From: UKL13-2 sp038321965
Lineage (GTDB): Bacteria > Pseudomonadota > Gammaproteobacteria > Burkholderiales > Usitatibacteraceae
NCBI GenBank assembly: GCA_038321965.1
Contig: JBBQFL010000012.1
Location: 1-64,000, forward strand
DNA length: 64,000 nt
Reading direction: 5' to 3'
Shown here: positions 1 through 8,293 of the stretch, one piece after another
How the letters are laid out: every line of letters starts with the position of its first letter
Numbering within the stretch: the stretch's first letter is position 1
The notes under the pieces: model-generated
What the model saw: only the letters and a program-made list of their open reading frames with translations
The model's database searches: none
Told to the model about the DNA's origin: nothing
Position numbers and translations under genes: made by a program

Positions 1-1590
1 TGTTGCGGGAGGACTCACCCAATGGGTGAAGCGAAACGTAAGGCATTAGCGAGTCGGCAAGAGCCGATTACACTCGATACGTTTGGTGGTCGAATCCATG
101 TTGAGTGGGATCCGATTGCAGCGGTGACACCGCTCGGGCAGCTACCGTTCTTCATCGAGTTTCTCAACGTCAGCGGTGTCTTCAACGCGCTGGTCGCCAA
201 CTGCCCATTGACGTACACCAGCAACAACGCCTCCGACAAGCGAGAAGTGCTGGCCACCTTGGTATTGTCGATTCTGGCTGGGCACCAGCGCTATGCCCAT
301 ATCACCGCGATGCGCAACGACGGCATTCATCCGCAATTGATGGGTGTGGCGAAATTCGTGTCCGAAGACGCAGCACGCCGCGCCCTGGCACGGATGGACG
401 AATCCTCTGGGGTTGTCTGGCTCGACCGGCACCTGGCGAAGACGACGGAACCATTACTATCCACGCCATGGATACTCGACTTGGATGCCACCGTGAAGTG
501 TCTGTACGGCAAGCAGGAAGGGGCGGTGATCGGTTACAACCCGAAGAAGCCGGGGCGTCCTTCGCACAGCTATCACAGCGCGCTGATGGCCAATACGCGG
601 CTCGCCCTGGCGGTAGAAGTGATGCCCGGTAATGAGACCGCGCCACTGCACAGCATGCCGGGAATTTGGGCGTGGCTGGATTCGCTGCCGAGGGCTGAGC
701 GCCCGGCATTGCTGCGTGGTGACGTCGCCTATGGAAACGAGTCGGTGATGAAAGAGGCCGAGGTGCGTGACCAGCCGTATCTGACCAAGCTGCGCTTGAC
801 CAAGAACGTGAAGACCCTCATCAAGAAACTCTTCTGCACCAACGACTGGATCGATGCCGGACAAGGCTGGGAAGGACAGGAGGACACGCTCACACTCTCG
901 GGCTGGAGCCGGACGCGGCGGGTGGTCGTGCTGCGCCGGCGACTCACCGGCGAGATGCTCGTCACCGGCAAGGATGATCGTCAGGATGAGTTCGCCTTCA
1001 TTGAGGATGAGATACCGACCGCGCGCTACGAGTATGCCGTGCTGGTCACCTCGACGGCCTATGAGATCCTCACCTTGGCACAGCTCTACCGCGACCGGGC
1101 CGATGCAGAAAACAACTTCGACGAGTTAAAGAATCAATGGGGCTGGGGAGGCTTCACCACGCAGGACTTGGCACGTTGCCGACTGATGGCGCGCATGGTG
1201 GCGTTGGTCTACAACTGGTGGACGCTGTTTGTCCGGCTCGCCCAGCCGCACAAACACTTTGAGGCGATTTCCAGCCGACCGCTGTTGCTGCATGGCGTGG
1301 CGACCCAAACCAGGCATGCCGGACAGACGCGTCTGACGATCACCAGCACCCATGCCAAGCAGGCGACCATTCAAGCGGTTCTGACCAATTTGGCTACGTT
1401 CCTGAGTCGATTGAAAGCGACTGCGGAGCAGTTGACAGACCTTCAGCGCTTACGCGCCATCTTCCTGCGTGCGTTCGCCAAGTTCATGCTCACCACCGCT
1501 GATCCCCCCGCTTTGTTGACAATCTAATTTGCGCTATTTGATCGGCCAACTGCCGTTTTTAGGCTGAATGATCCATTTCCTGTTGCGGGT
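1..1590 (+). mobile_element. IS1380-type insertion sequence, left end cut by window edge
   Basis: The element contains the intact transposase gene. Its right boundary is uncertain; it should lie within about 100 bases after the stop codon at 1527. TGTTGCGGG at 1-9 recurs in direct orientation at 1581-1589. This could be chance, because a target duplication for this family is usually 4-5 bp and the upstream flank is too short to hold the left terminal repeat. Confidence 0.45.
22..1527 (+). CDS. IS1380-type DDE transposase
   Basis: A 501-residue DDE transposase that would cut and join the ends of its insertion sequence. The likely catalytic acids are D155 (in ILDLDATV), D234 (in LRGDVAYG) and E363, the last inside a Y-(2)-R-(3)-E-(6)-K arrangement at residues 356-370, followed by NQWGWGGF. 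This arrangement is typical of the IS4/IS1380 superfamily, and GYNPKKPGRPSH near residue 171 favours IS1380. The ATG has a GGAGG ribosome site 9 bases upstream. The frame is intact and full length, so the enzyme could be active. The left end of the element lies outside the window and I could not identify the right terminal repeat with confidence. IS1380 is my family call from motif memory. Confidence 0.85.
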   Translation: MGEAKRKALASRQEPITLDTFGGRIHVEWDPIAAVTPLGQLPFFIEFLNVSGVFNALVANCPLTYTSNNASDKREVLATLVLSILAGHQRYAHITAMRNDGIHPQLMGVAKFVSEDAARRALARMDESSGVVWLDRHLAKTTEPLLSTPWILDLDATVKCLYGKQEGAVIGYNPKKPGRPSHSYHSALMANTRLALAVEVMPGNETAPLHSMPGIWAWLDSLPRAERPALLRGDVAYGNESVMKEAEVRDQPYLTKLRLTKNVKTLIKKLFCTNDWIDAGQGWEGQEDTLTLSGWSRTRRVVVLRRRLTGEMLVTGKDDRQDEFAFIEDEIPTARYEYAVLVTSTAYEILTLAQLYRDRADAENNFDELKNQWGWGGFTTQDLARCRLMARMVALVYNWWTLFVRLAQPHKHFEAISSRPLLLHGVATQTRHAGQTRLTITSTHAKQATIQAVLTNLATFLSRLKATAEQLTDLQRLRAIFLRAFAKFMLTTADPPALLTI

Positions 1591-1731
1591 GCCACGGGCG
1601 ATTAGAACCGGCGCTGTCGAGTAATTATTTAACACTTTCCACCGATGCACGAGCGGAATGTATAGGCCGTGAAATTCCTACACTCCATTTAGCACTTGAA
1701 CCGCATGGCGTAGCTTGTTGCCTTCAATCCC

Positions 1732-2118
1732 TTACCAAAGGCACTTCGCACGAAATAGTTTCATCGCGGCATCGTCTGTCACGAGCGTCGCACCTTCGAT
1801 CAACGCTTGCGCCGCAAGCATCCGGTCGAACGGATCGCGATGATTCACTTCAAAACCACCAGCCCGCAGCGCGTGCTGTGCGGTGATGCCGAGTTGTTCG
1901 AATCCATCAGCAATTAACAGCGCATCGAACTGCGTAATCGCGGTCTGCGCTCCCGGCAGTTTGCCGATTCGAAACTTGGTCGCGATTTCCCATGCGCTAG
2001 CCACACTCACCAAAACAGTATTGGCTTCGTCGGCAATGGCCCTAGCGACGCGCTTGCTTAGCCTCGCATCGGCACCCCACCACCAAAGTAATGTGTGGGT
2101 ATCCAGCAACAGCTTCAA
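1732..2118 (-). CDS. vapC: VapC-type PIN-domain ribonuclease toxin
   Basis: A 128-residue PIN-domain protein, the usual VapC length. The acidic residues expected to bind metal are visible: D6 in MKLLLDTH, E44 in SAWEIATK, D95/D98 in HRDPFDRML and D115/D116 in TLVTDD. VapC toxins cleave tRNA or rRNA when not neutralised; the target here cannot be read. The start ATG overlaps the stop of the upstream antitoxin gene by 4 bases (ATGA), so the two are translationally coupled. The family (HTLLWWW, PFDRMLAAQA) resembles type II toxins paired with Phd-like antitoxins. The pair lies 200 bases from an insertion sequence, a common setting for mobile toxin-antitoxin modules. Confidence 0.88.
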   Translation of the reverse strand: MKLLLDTHTLLWWWGADARLSKRVARAIADEANTVLVSVASAWEIATKFRIGKLPGAQTAITQFDALLIADGFEQLGITAQHALRAGGFEVNHRDPFDRMLAAQALIEGATLVTDDAAMKLFRAKCLW

Positions 2119-2342
2119 CGTGGCTCCCAGGCCTTGAGTTCAGCATTAGGAAGCGGATCAAAGAACGCCTTATCGTTAATGCCCTTCAGCCGACCGGGCT
2201 GGCGCTTCGATGCGGCGGGTGCTAGCGGCATCATGCGCGCGTATGGCTTACCCGCTTTAGCCAGGATAATTTCTTTGCCGGCGTGCGCCTGATCTAGCAG
2301 CTTTGAAAATTGCGTCTTAGCATCGTGAACGTTGACGATCAT
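2115..2342 (-). CDS. Phd/YefM-like antitoxin of the VapC pair
   Basis: A 75-residue protein whose N-terminus (MIVNVHDAKTQFSKLLDQA) is the classic Phd/YefM fold opening, with GKEIILAKAGKPYARM following. This half should dimerise and bind the operator; the C-terminal half (FFDPLPNAELKAWEP) should wrap around the toxin. I chose the ATG at 2342 because family members begin with M-x-V-N-V/I-H-x-A-K; an upstream ATG at 2369 would add nine atypical residues. It is the first gene of a two-gene operon and probably represses it. An AT-rich stretch (TATATT near 2361) just upstream may hold the promoter. Confidence 0.85.
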   Translation of the reverse strand: MIVNVHDAKTQFSKLLDQAHAGKEIILAKAGKPYARMMPLAPAASKRQPGRLKGINDKAFFDPLPNAELKAWEPR

Positions 2343-2738
2343 GTTTCGAACCCTGCTTAATATAAACACAACAAGGTTAACTTAGTCCAGCGGCTTAGTC
2401 AATCTGTGCGGCTCACTTGTATGGTGGCGTAGGCGTTCGACTTTTGATGCGCGTGCGGCCATCGATAGATGCGATGCCACAACGGTTGTTGGCATTGATT
2501 GAACAAAAAGTAGGTCTGGCCTGTTCCGTTATTGATGCGCAAAACACAAGAGCTGGCGAGGGAATAAGGGGCCACCGTCATTTTCGTCAGTATAGCGAGG
2601 CAAGACACTAATGCGGATGCGCCCCTTCAGCTATAAGTGCTCTGAAATGCCCGTCAAATGGCGATCTAAGTGTTTTTACGCCATCTCAGGCCATTAGAAA
2701 TCATATTCATAAACCCATTTTTCAGTCGAATGCTCGCT
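2343..2738. other. 396-bp intergenic region without a supported gene
   Basis: Holds the likely promoter of the antitoxin-toxin operon near its left end and one degenerate copy of the dispersed palindromic repeat at about 2613-2670. Two short opposing open frames (about 65 codons each) overlap here. Neither has a ribosome site, a domain or a neighbour relation that would support it. Confidence 0.6.
2613..2670. repeat. Dispersed palindromic repeat, copy 1 (degenerate)
   Basis: Matches the copy at 22046-22103 through a shared 14-base run CCCGTCAAATGGCG and the preceding CT(G/C)(A/G)A spacing. It lies downstream of the LysR-type gene. The left half (GCGCCCCTTCAG) is eroded relative to other copies. 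Confidence 0.55.
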
Positions 2739-3668
2739 TCAGGTCTTTGACGTTGGTGCCTGCTGCTTCAGCGACACCGCCAGGTAATCCACGAATGCCC
2801 GTACCCGACCGGCAAGCTGATGTCTCTGTGGATAGACTGCATAAATATCTGCGTCTGGCGTGTCGTATTGTGCGAGCACCTGTATCAGGCGACCGCTGCG
2901 CAGGTGGCGTGCAATATCCCATTCAGCCCGCATCAGGATACCGTGGCCATCCAGCGCCCAGTTAACGGCGATTTCACCATCATTAGTGGTGAGGTTTCCA
3001 CGAATCTTTACCGTCTCCGCCTTCTGCTTTTTACCTCTACCGCTCGACAAGCGCCATACGCCGTAAGCTTCTTCGCCTTGGCGAATGCCAATGCTGTTGT
3101 GATGGGTAAGGTCAAACGGTGCCTTCGGTTCACCGTGTTTAGCCAGATAGGCTGGCGATGCAACGAGCAACCTTCGATTGGGCGCGATGCGTCGGGCAAT
3201 CACACGCGTATCAGGCGGTGCACCGAAACGAATGCAGACATCGAACGCGTTGTCGGTTAGTGGTGGCGGGTTGATGGATAACTGCAATTGCACTTCAACG
3301 TGCTGATGTTTTTTCACAAATTTTGAAATGATCGGCGCGATGTGGCTGCGTCCGAAACCGAGCGTCGCGTTCACACGCAGCAATCCCTGAGGGGTGGCTT
3401 TTGATGCACCCAGCAGTTCCGATAGATCGTCAATCTCGCCGAGTATGCGGCGTGCGTGCACAAGCGTAAGTTCGCCTTCCGGGGTCAGGCTCATGCGTCT
3501 GCTGGTGCGGTTGATCAGCGACATGCCTATGCGCGATTCCATTTGTGCCAGCCGCTTGCTGACCGCTGGGGTGGTGATGCCCAGTTCCCTTGCCGCGGCG
3601 CTGAGGCTGCGGGTCGCCGCGAGCGCGGAGAAAAATCCCAAGTCAGCTGGCTGAATACCGTTGCGCAT
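2739..3668 (-). CDS. dmlR: LysR-family regulator, DmlR-like
   Basis: A 309-residue LysR-type regulator. The winged helix-turn-helix spans about residues 8-66 (AAARELGITTPAVSKRLAQ and NRTSRRMSLTPEG), and the LysR substrate domain covers about 90-300. The effector-domain style (LRVNATLGFGR, DVCIRFG, RRLLVASPAYL, LLMRAEWD-like GILMRAEWD) resembles the DmlR/YeaT group. It is divergent from a D-malate/tartrate dehydrogenase gene with 113 bases between the starts. That is the same arrangement as E. coli dmlR-dmlA, so it probably activates that gene in response to a small hydroxydicarboxylate. The symbol is an inference from context and similarity, not proof of orthology. Confidence 0.75.
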   Translation of the reverse strand: MRNGIQPADLGFFSALAATRSLSAAARELGITTPAVSKRLAQMESRIGMSLINRTSRRMSLTPEGELTLVHARRILGEIDDLSELLGASKATPQGLLRVNATLGFGRSHIAPIISKFVKKHQHVEVQLQLSINPPPLTDNAFDVCIRFGAPPDTRVIARRIAPNRRLLVASPAYLAKHGEPKAPFDLTHHNSIGIRQGEEAYGVWRLSSGRGKKQKAETVKIRGNLTTNDGEIAVNWALDGHGILMRAEWDIARHLRSGRLIQVLAQYDTPDADIYAVYPQRHQLAGRVRAFVDYLAVSLKQQAPTSKT

Positions 3669-3781
3669 GGCATCTCCGATGTTGAAAATAAGTTAACGAT
3701 GGATTCACTTTAGCAGCGGGCATGTCGTGCGTCCAGCGCGCAATATTCTCAAATTCCAAGCCTTTATGAAAGAGAGAAACC
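3669..3781. promoter_or_regulatory. Divergent dmlR/dmlA control region
   Basis: This 113-base gap separates the two divergent starts and must hold both promoters and the LysR operator. I could not single out a convincing T-N11-A box by eye; AAAATAAGTTAACGATGG at about 3684-3701 is the most AT-rich part. Confidence 0.45.
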
Positions 3782-4870
3782 TTGAAAACCTATCGCATCG
3801 CCACGATCCCCGGAGACGGGATCGGCAAGGAAGTCGTGCCTGCCGGTCGCCAGGCAATGGATGCGCTCGCCGCTGCCGATGGCTCGTTTCGCTTTGAATT
3901 CGAGAACTTTGACTGGGGTGGTGATTACTACCGTGCCCACGGCCTGATGATGCCCGACGATGGCCTGAACGCATTGCGCGACAAGGACGCCATTCTGTTC
4001 GGCTCGGCGGGCGACCCCCACATTCCAGATCACATCACCCTGTGGGGCTTGCGCCTGAAAATCTGTCAGGGCTTCGACCAATACGCCAATGTGCGACCCA
4101 CCCGCATCCTGCCTGGCATCGATGCACCGCTCAAACGTTGTGCCGTAGCAGATCTGAACTGGGTCATCGTCCGTGAAAACTCCGAAGGCGAATATGCCGG
4201 TGTGGGCGGTCGCGCACATCAGGGCCACCCGATCGAGGTGGCGACAGATGTTTCAATCATGACGCGTGTCGGTGTTGAGCGCATCATTCGCTTTGCCTTC
4301 AAACTCGCCCAGTCGCGACCGCGCAAGCTGTTGACTGTCATCACCAAAAGCAACGCCCAACGCCACGCGATGGTGATGTGGGATGAGATCGCCAATCTGG
4401 TTGCGAAAGATTTTCCCGACGTCAAATGGGATAAAGAATTAGTCGATGCCGCGACAGCACGGATGGTCAATCGTCCCGCGAGCCTCGACACCATCGTGGC
4501 GACCAACCTGCACGCCGACATTCTCTCCGACCTGGCGGCTGCGCTCGCGGGCAGTCTCGGCATCGCACCCACCGCCAATCTCGATCCCGAACGCCGCTAC
4601 CCATCGATGTTCGAGCCAATTCACGGTTCGGCGTTCGACATCATGGGCAAGGGTTTAGCCAATCCGGTCGGCACGTTCTGGTCGGTCGTGATGTTGCTTG
4701 AACACCTGGGCGAGGCGAAGGCCGCTAAACGGCTGATGGCAGTAATTGAGAGCATCACTGCGGACACCAGGTTGCACACACGCGACCTTGGAGGTGTGGC
4801 GACGACTGCTGAAGTCACCGATGCCGTTTGTGCCCGTCTACGTGCTGTCGTTGCCCGCCAAGCGGCTTGA
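3782..4870 (+). CDS. dmlA: D-malate/tartrate dehydrogenase (decarboxylating)
   Basis: A 362-residue member of the isocitrate/isopropylmalate dehydrogenase family. It should oxidise and decarboxylate D-malate to pyruvate with NAD, or act on tartrate. Motifs: IPGDGIGKEV at 9-18, RENSEGEYAGVGGR near residue 130, the metal-binding stretch NLHADILSDLAAAL, and FEPIHGSAFDIMGKG near the C-terminus. ENSEGEY and FDIMGKG fit the tartrate/D-malate branch better than LeuB. The start is a TTG (TTG AAA ACC), giving MKTYRIATIPGDG; a purine-rich GAGAGAAA lies just upstream. It is followed 27 bases later by a Bug receptor gene, suggesting a small dicarboxylate-use operon. Confidence 0.85.
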   Translation: MKTYRIATIPGDGIGKEVVPAGRQAMDALAAADGSFRFEFENFDWGGDYYRAHGLMMPDDGLNALRDKDAILFGSAGDPHIPDHITLWGLRLKICQGFDQYANVRPTRILPGIDAPLKRCAVADLNWVIVRENSEGEYAGVGGRAHQGHPIEVATDVSIMTRVGVERIIRFAFKLAQSRPRKLLTVITKSNAQRHAMVMWDEIANLVAKDFPDVKWDKELVDAATARMVNRPASLDTIVATNLHADILSDLAAALAGSLGIAPTANLDPERRYPSMFEPIHGSAFDIMGKGLANPVGTFWSVVMLLEHLGEAKAAKRLMAVIESITADTRLHTRDLGGVATTAEVTDAVCARLRAVVARQAA

Positions 4871-4897
4871 TGTTTAACCCCACGAGGAGATAAAAAC

Positions 4898-5884
4898 ATG
4901 TTGATCCGCCTTCCGCAGTGTGTTCGCTTTGCCGTTCAGGCATCAGTTCTTGCTTTTAGTCTTTGTGCGACGTCCGCCATGGCGCAGTCTTGGCCATCTA
5001 GGCTGATCACGTTGATCGTGCCATTCCCGCCTGGGGGCACTACCGACGTACTCGCGCGCGCACTCGGCGAAAAACTTTCGCAGAGTCTCGGCCAGCCCGT
5101 GATCGTTGAGAACAAACCTGGTGCCGGTGCCACCATCGGTGCCGATTACGTCGCCAAATCGAAGCCTGACGGCTATACGCTGCTGATGGGCGCGGTACAT
5201 CATACGATCGCCACCAGCGTGTACAAGAAATTGCCGTACGACTTTCAGAAAGATCTTGCCCCGATCACGGTTGTCGCGATGGTGCCGAATGTGTTGGTCA
5301 TCAACGCCAACACGCCTGCAAAGAACGTGAGCGAGTTGGTCGCGTTCGCCAAGGCGCAGCCAAGCAAGGTTTCTTACGGCTCAAACGGCAACGGTACCGC
5401 GCAACATCTGATCGGCACCCAGTTTGAAAATCTGACCGGGGCACAAATTCTGCACGTGCCATACAAGGGCAGCGGACCGCTGACGACCGACCTGCTTGGC
5501 GGACAGATTACGATGTCCTTCGACACCATCACGCCGGTACTGCCGCACATCCGGGGCGGCAAACTACGTGCATTGGCGGTGACCACGAGCACACGCTCCC
5601 CAGCATTACCCGATGTGCCAACGCTTGATGAGGCTGGACTCAAAGGTTTCAATATTGGCACCTGGTTTGGCGTGCTCGCACCTGCGGCAACGCCAAAGGA
5701 CATCGTGGCGAAGCTGAACACAGAAATGGTGAAAGTGATTCAGTCCGTCGATTTCAAGAAGCGCATGGCCGAGATCGGTGCGGAGCCAATTGGCAACTCT
5801 GCCGACCAGATGGCGAGTCAGATCAAAGAGGAGACGGAAAAATTTGCCAGGCTGGTAAAAGAAGCAAAGGTGAATATCGATTGA
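4898..5884 (+). CDS. Bug-family periplasmic tricarboxylate-type receptor
   Basis: A 328-residue solute-binding protein of the Bug/TctC family, which delivers carboxylates to tripartite tricarboxylate transporters or acts as a periplasmic sensor. A signal peptide ends near residue 29 (ATSAMAQ). Family hallmarks follow: WPSRLITLIVPFPPGGTTD, the PVIVENKPGAGATIG loop, PDGYTLLMG, and HVPYKGSGP in the middle. AGGAGA lies 9 bases upstream of the ATG. It sits in an apparent operon with the dehydrogenase gene, so its ligand may be D-malate or tartrate. No TctA/TctB membrane partners are in the window, as is common for orphan Bug proteins. Confidence 0.88.
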   Translation: MLIRLPQCVRFAVQASVLAFSLCATSAMAQSWPSRLITLIVPFPPGGTTDVLARALGEKLSQSLGQPVIVENKPGAGATIGADYVAKSKPDGYTLLMGAVHHTIATSVYKKLPYDFQKDLAPITVVAMVPNVLVINANTPAKNVSELVAFAKAQPSKVSYGSNGNGTAQHLIGTQFENLTGAQILHVPYKGSGPLTTDLLGGQITMSFDTITPVLPHIRGGKLRALAVTTSTRSPALPDVPTLDEAGLKGFNIGTWFGVLAPAATPKDIVAKLNTEMVKVIQSVDFKKRMAEIGAEPIGNSADQMASQIKEETEKFARLVKEAKVNID

Positions 5885-5904
5885 ATCGATAGCTCAATAC
5901 TTGA

Positions 5905-5962
5905 TGGCGCTGGCGAGGCTTTCAGGGCGGCAAGATTGTGTCGCGCTCGCCCAATCACGGCT
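5905..5962. repeat. Dispersed palindromic repeat, copy 2 (diverged)
   Basis: TGGCGAGGCTTTCAGGGC at 5911-5928 and CGCCCAATCACGGCTA at 5948-5963 correspond to the two arms of the repeat family. It lies between the convergent Bug receptor and fbpC genes. The centre is poorly conserved, so membership is tentative. Confidence 0.45.
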
Positions 5963-5970
5963 ATGCATAT

Positions 5971-7020
5971 TCACGCTGCCGGAAACGCCACCACGTGATC
6001 AATCTCCAGCTTGATGCCGATCTTCTGGCCGATCTCGTGATTGTGATGCGAGGGCACGAGCGAGAGCACTTTGCTTCCTGAGGGGAGCTTCAGCGTATAA
6101 AGAATATCGGCACCGCGAAACGCCTTGTGTAGCACTTCAGCCTGACGATCACTATCGTCGTCGTGCAGGATGTCATCGGGGCGAAGCAATACTTCAACCA
6201 CCTCGCCGGTCTTCAGCGCACAGCCGGGGCAATGGGCAAGCAAGCCCAATTCCGTGTCGATGTGATCGTTGCTTGCGACCACACCGCGCATCAGCACACC
6301 TTGCCCGACGAAGTCCGCGACAAAGCGAGACCCCGGCCGATGGTAAAGGTTGTACGCGGAATCCCATTGCAGAATTTTTCCCTGATTCATCACCCCGATC
6401 TTGTCGGCAATCGAAAACGCTTCGTGCTGGTCATGCGTGACCAGCAATGCTGGTGTGGAGAGTTGTCGTAGCAGCGCGCGCACTTCCAAGCCGAGCTTCT
6501 CGCGCAGTTCAACGTCAAGATTGGAAAATGGCTCGTCCATTAACAGTAGATCCGGCTTAGGGGCGAGCGCCCGCGCCAGTGCAACGCGTTGCCGTTGGCC
6601 GCCGGAAATTTCGTGGGGGTATTTCTGCGCTTCGGCTGTTAAGCGCACCATTTCAAGCATGTCGCCGGTCTGTGCTTCAGCGTCGCGTCTGCTTAGGTGA
6701 CGCAGACCGAAAGACACATTTTTTGCCACCGTCAAATGGGGAAATAGCGCGTAATCCTGAAAAACCAGGCCGATGCGGCGCTGCTCCGGCGGCATGGAAA
6801 ATCGAGTATCTGCCAGTAATTTCTGGCGAATGCGGATATCCCCAGAGGACGGACGCTCAAAACCGGCAATCAAACGCAACACGGTCGTTTTGCCGCAACC
6901 GCTTGGCCCCAGCAGGCAGCCAATCTCACCTTCTTCAACACCGAAAGAAAGGTCTTGGCAAACGCGAGTGCCGTCTGGATAAGCGAAAGAAACGCTATTG
7001 ATTTCAAGGTAGTGCGACAT
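5971..7020 (-). CDS. fbpC: Ferric iron ABC transporter ATPase
   Basis: A 349-residue ATPase that should power ferric-iron uptake at the inner membrane. Walker A GPSGCGKTT is at 38-46, the Q-loop (VFQDYALFPH) near 86-95, the signature SGGQR at 139-143, Walker B LLLMDEP at 158-164, and the switch histidine in LLVTHDQHEA. After residue 240 there is a TOBE-type regulatory domain (VEVLLRPDDI). I start at MSHYLEINSV, which matches the family; an in-frame ATG 15 codons upstream would run into the promoter. It is divergent from the iron-binding protein gene, with a Fur-box candidate between them. Confidence 0.87.
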   Translation of the reverse strand: MSHYLEINSVSFAYPDGTRVCQDLSFGVEEGEIGCLLGPSGCGKTTVLRLIAGFERPSSGDIRIRQKLLADTRFSMPPEQRRIGLVFQDYALFPHLTVAKNVSFGLRHLSRRDAEAQTGDMLEMVRLTAEAQKYPHEISGGQRQRVALARALAPKPDLLLMDEPFSNLDVELREKLGLEVRALLRQLSTPALLVTHDQHEAFSIADKIGVMNQGKILQWDSAYNLYHRPGSRFVADFVGQGVLMRGVVASNDHIDTELGLLAHCPGCALKTGEVVEVLLRPDDILHDDDSDRQAEVLHKAFRGADILYTLKLPSGSKVLSLVPSHHNHEIGQKIGIKLEIDHVVAFPAA

Positions 7021-7058
7021 GGTCTTGATTATATGCCGACGCAGTGCCGGGAAATGAA

Positions 7059-7087
7059 TTGACAAATAAGAATTATTCGCATTAACA
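7059..7087 (+). promoter_or_regulatory. fbpA promoter with embedded Fur box
   Basis: A consensus -35 hexamer TTGACA lies at 7059-7064, with a weak -10 at about 7081-7087. The spacer holds TAAGAATTATTCGCA (7067-7081). This matches 12 of the 14 defined positions of the 7-1-7 Fur core TGAGAAT-N-ATTCTCA. Fur bound with iron would block polymerase here and, from its position between divergent genes, could also control fbpC. Confidence 0.72.
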
Positions 7088-7151
7088 TTGGCATGTCAGA
7101 CCCCTCGTGGAAATATGGTCCGCGTTTTCTCAATATCGGAAGGATTTGTAA

Positions 7152-8186
7152 ATGAAACAGTTACGTTTTGCAGCGCTAGCCATCAGTGCCGTCGGCCTGG
7201 CCGCAGTACTCTCGGTGCCTGTCGCTTACGCGCAGCAACCAGTACTAAATCTCTATTCGTCGCGTCATTACCAGACCGACGAAGCACTCTACGCCAACTT
7301 TGAAAAGGCGACGGGCATCAAAGTCAATCGCATTGAAGCACTGGAAGATCCGTTGATCGAGCGCATGAAGAGCGAAGGCGACAAGAGCCCGGCAGACCTA
7401 CTGATCACGGTAGACATGGGGCGCTTGCTGAAGGCGCAACAGCTTGGCCTGTTTCAACCCATCAGTTCCAAACTTCTCGAAGAGAAAATTCCTGCCGAGC
7501 TGCGAGCGGCTGATGGAAGCTGGTTTGGATTTTCTGTGCGCGCAAGACCGATTTTTTACGCCAAGGGTCGCGTAGACAAGTCCCAGTTGCCCGACTATGA
7601 AAGCCTGGCCGACCCCAAGTGGAAAGGTAAAATCTGCGTACGCTCGGGAAGCCACCCCTACAATCTCTCACTGATGTCGTCGATAATCGCCGCAGACGGC
7701 GCTGCCAAGGCTGAAGAGTGGGCGAAAGGCGTCGTTGCCAACATGGCTCGTACCCCCAAAGGTGGTGACACTGATCAGATTGCCGGCGTCGCCTCTGGCG
7801 AGTGCGATATAGCGCTGGGCAATACCTACTATTTCGTGCGGATTTTGAAATCCGACAAGCCGACCGATAAAGCGATTGCGGAAAAAGTTGGCGTCATCTT
7901 TCCAAACCAGGGAAATCGTGGGGCGCACATCAATATTTCCGGTGCCGGTGTGGCCAAATATGCGCCCAACAAGGCGAATGCGATCAAGTTTCTGGAGTAT
8001 CTGGCAAGCCCCGAGGCACAGGATTATTTCGCCAACGGTAACAACGAATATCCCGTAGTCGGCAAGCCGGCCAATCAGCAACTGGCGTCATTGGGGGATT
8101 TCAAACGTGACCGGCTGCCGATGGATGCCGTGGGCAAGAATTACGTGGCGGCTGCACAAATATTTGATCGGGTCGGCTGGAAGTAA
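7152..8186 (+). CDS. fbpA: Periplasmic ferric-iron-binding protein
   Basis: A 344-residue periplasmic binding protein of the FbpA/FutA/IdiA group. The signal peptide ends near residue 27 (PVAYAQQ). The mature protein opens LNLYSSRHYQTDEALY, a characteristic start in this family, with the histidine and tyrosine often used as iron ligands. Near residue 221 it has GNTYYFVRIL, the paired tyrosines that coordinate ferric iron. The start has an AAGGA ribosome site about 7 bases upstream. It should hand iron to the FbpB permease and FbpC ATPase. Unusually, the three genes are not one operon: fbpA is on the plus strand between two minus-strand partner genes. Confidence 0.88.
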   Translation: MKQLRFAALAISAVGLAAVLSVPVAYAQQPVLNLYSSRHYQTDEALYANFEKATGIKVNRIEALEDPLIERMKSEGDKSPADLLITVDMGRLLKAQQLGLFQPISSKLLEEKIPAELRAADGSWFGFSVRARPIFYAKGRVDKSQLPDYESLADPKWKGKICVRSGSHPYNLSLMSSIIAADGAAKAEEWAKGVVANMARTPKGGDTDQIAGVASGECDIALGNTYYFVRILKSDKPTDKAIAEKVGVIFPNQGNRGAHINISGAGVAKYAPNKANAIKFLEYLASPEAQDYFANGNNEYPVVGKPANQQLASLGDFKRDRLPMDAVGKNYVAAAQIFDRVGWK

Positions 8187-8293
8187 GTCGCGCATTCCTA
8201 AACGACGATGGGTCGCGTCCTTCCAAGACTCCTCGTCCTCGCTACGGGAAAGACGAGACCATGCGACGTGCGTAGCTTTCGGGTCTTGGCAGT

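Noticed and set aside
1..1589. TGTTGCGGG direct repeat flanking the transposase gene as a target-site duplication
   Set aside because: Nine bases is longer than the 4-5 bp expected for this family, and the upstream copy is only 13 bases from the start codon, leaving no room for a terminal inverted repeat.
2399..2611. Two opposed open frames of about 65 codons in the region after the antitoxin
   Set aside because: No ribosome site, no domain, overlapping each other; composition fits non-coding sequence.
8187..8293. Inverted CTCGTC/GACGAG segment between fbpA and fbpB as a terminator
   Set aside because: The stem is only about 6 bp with a long loop and no T run.
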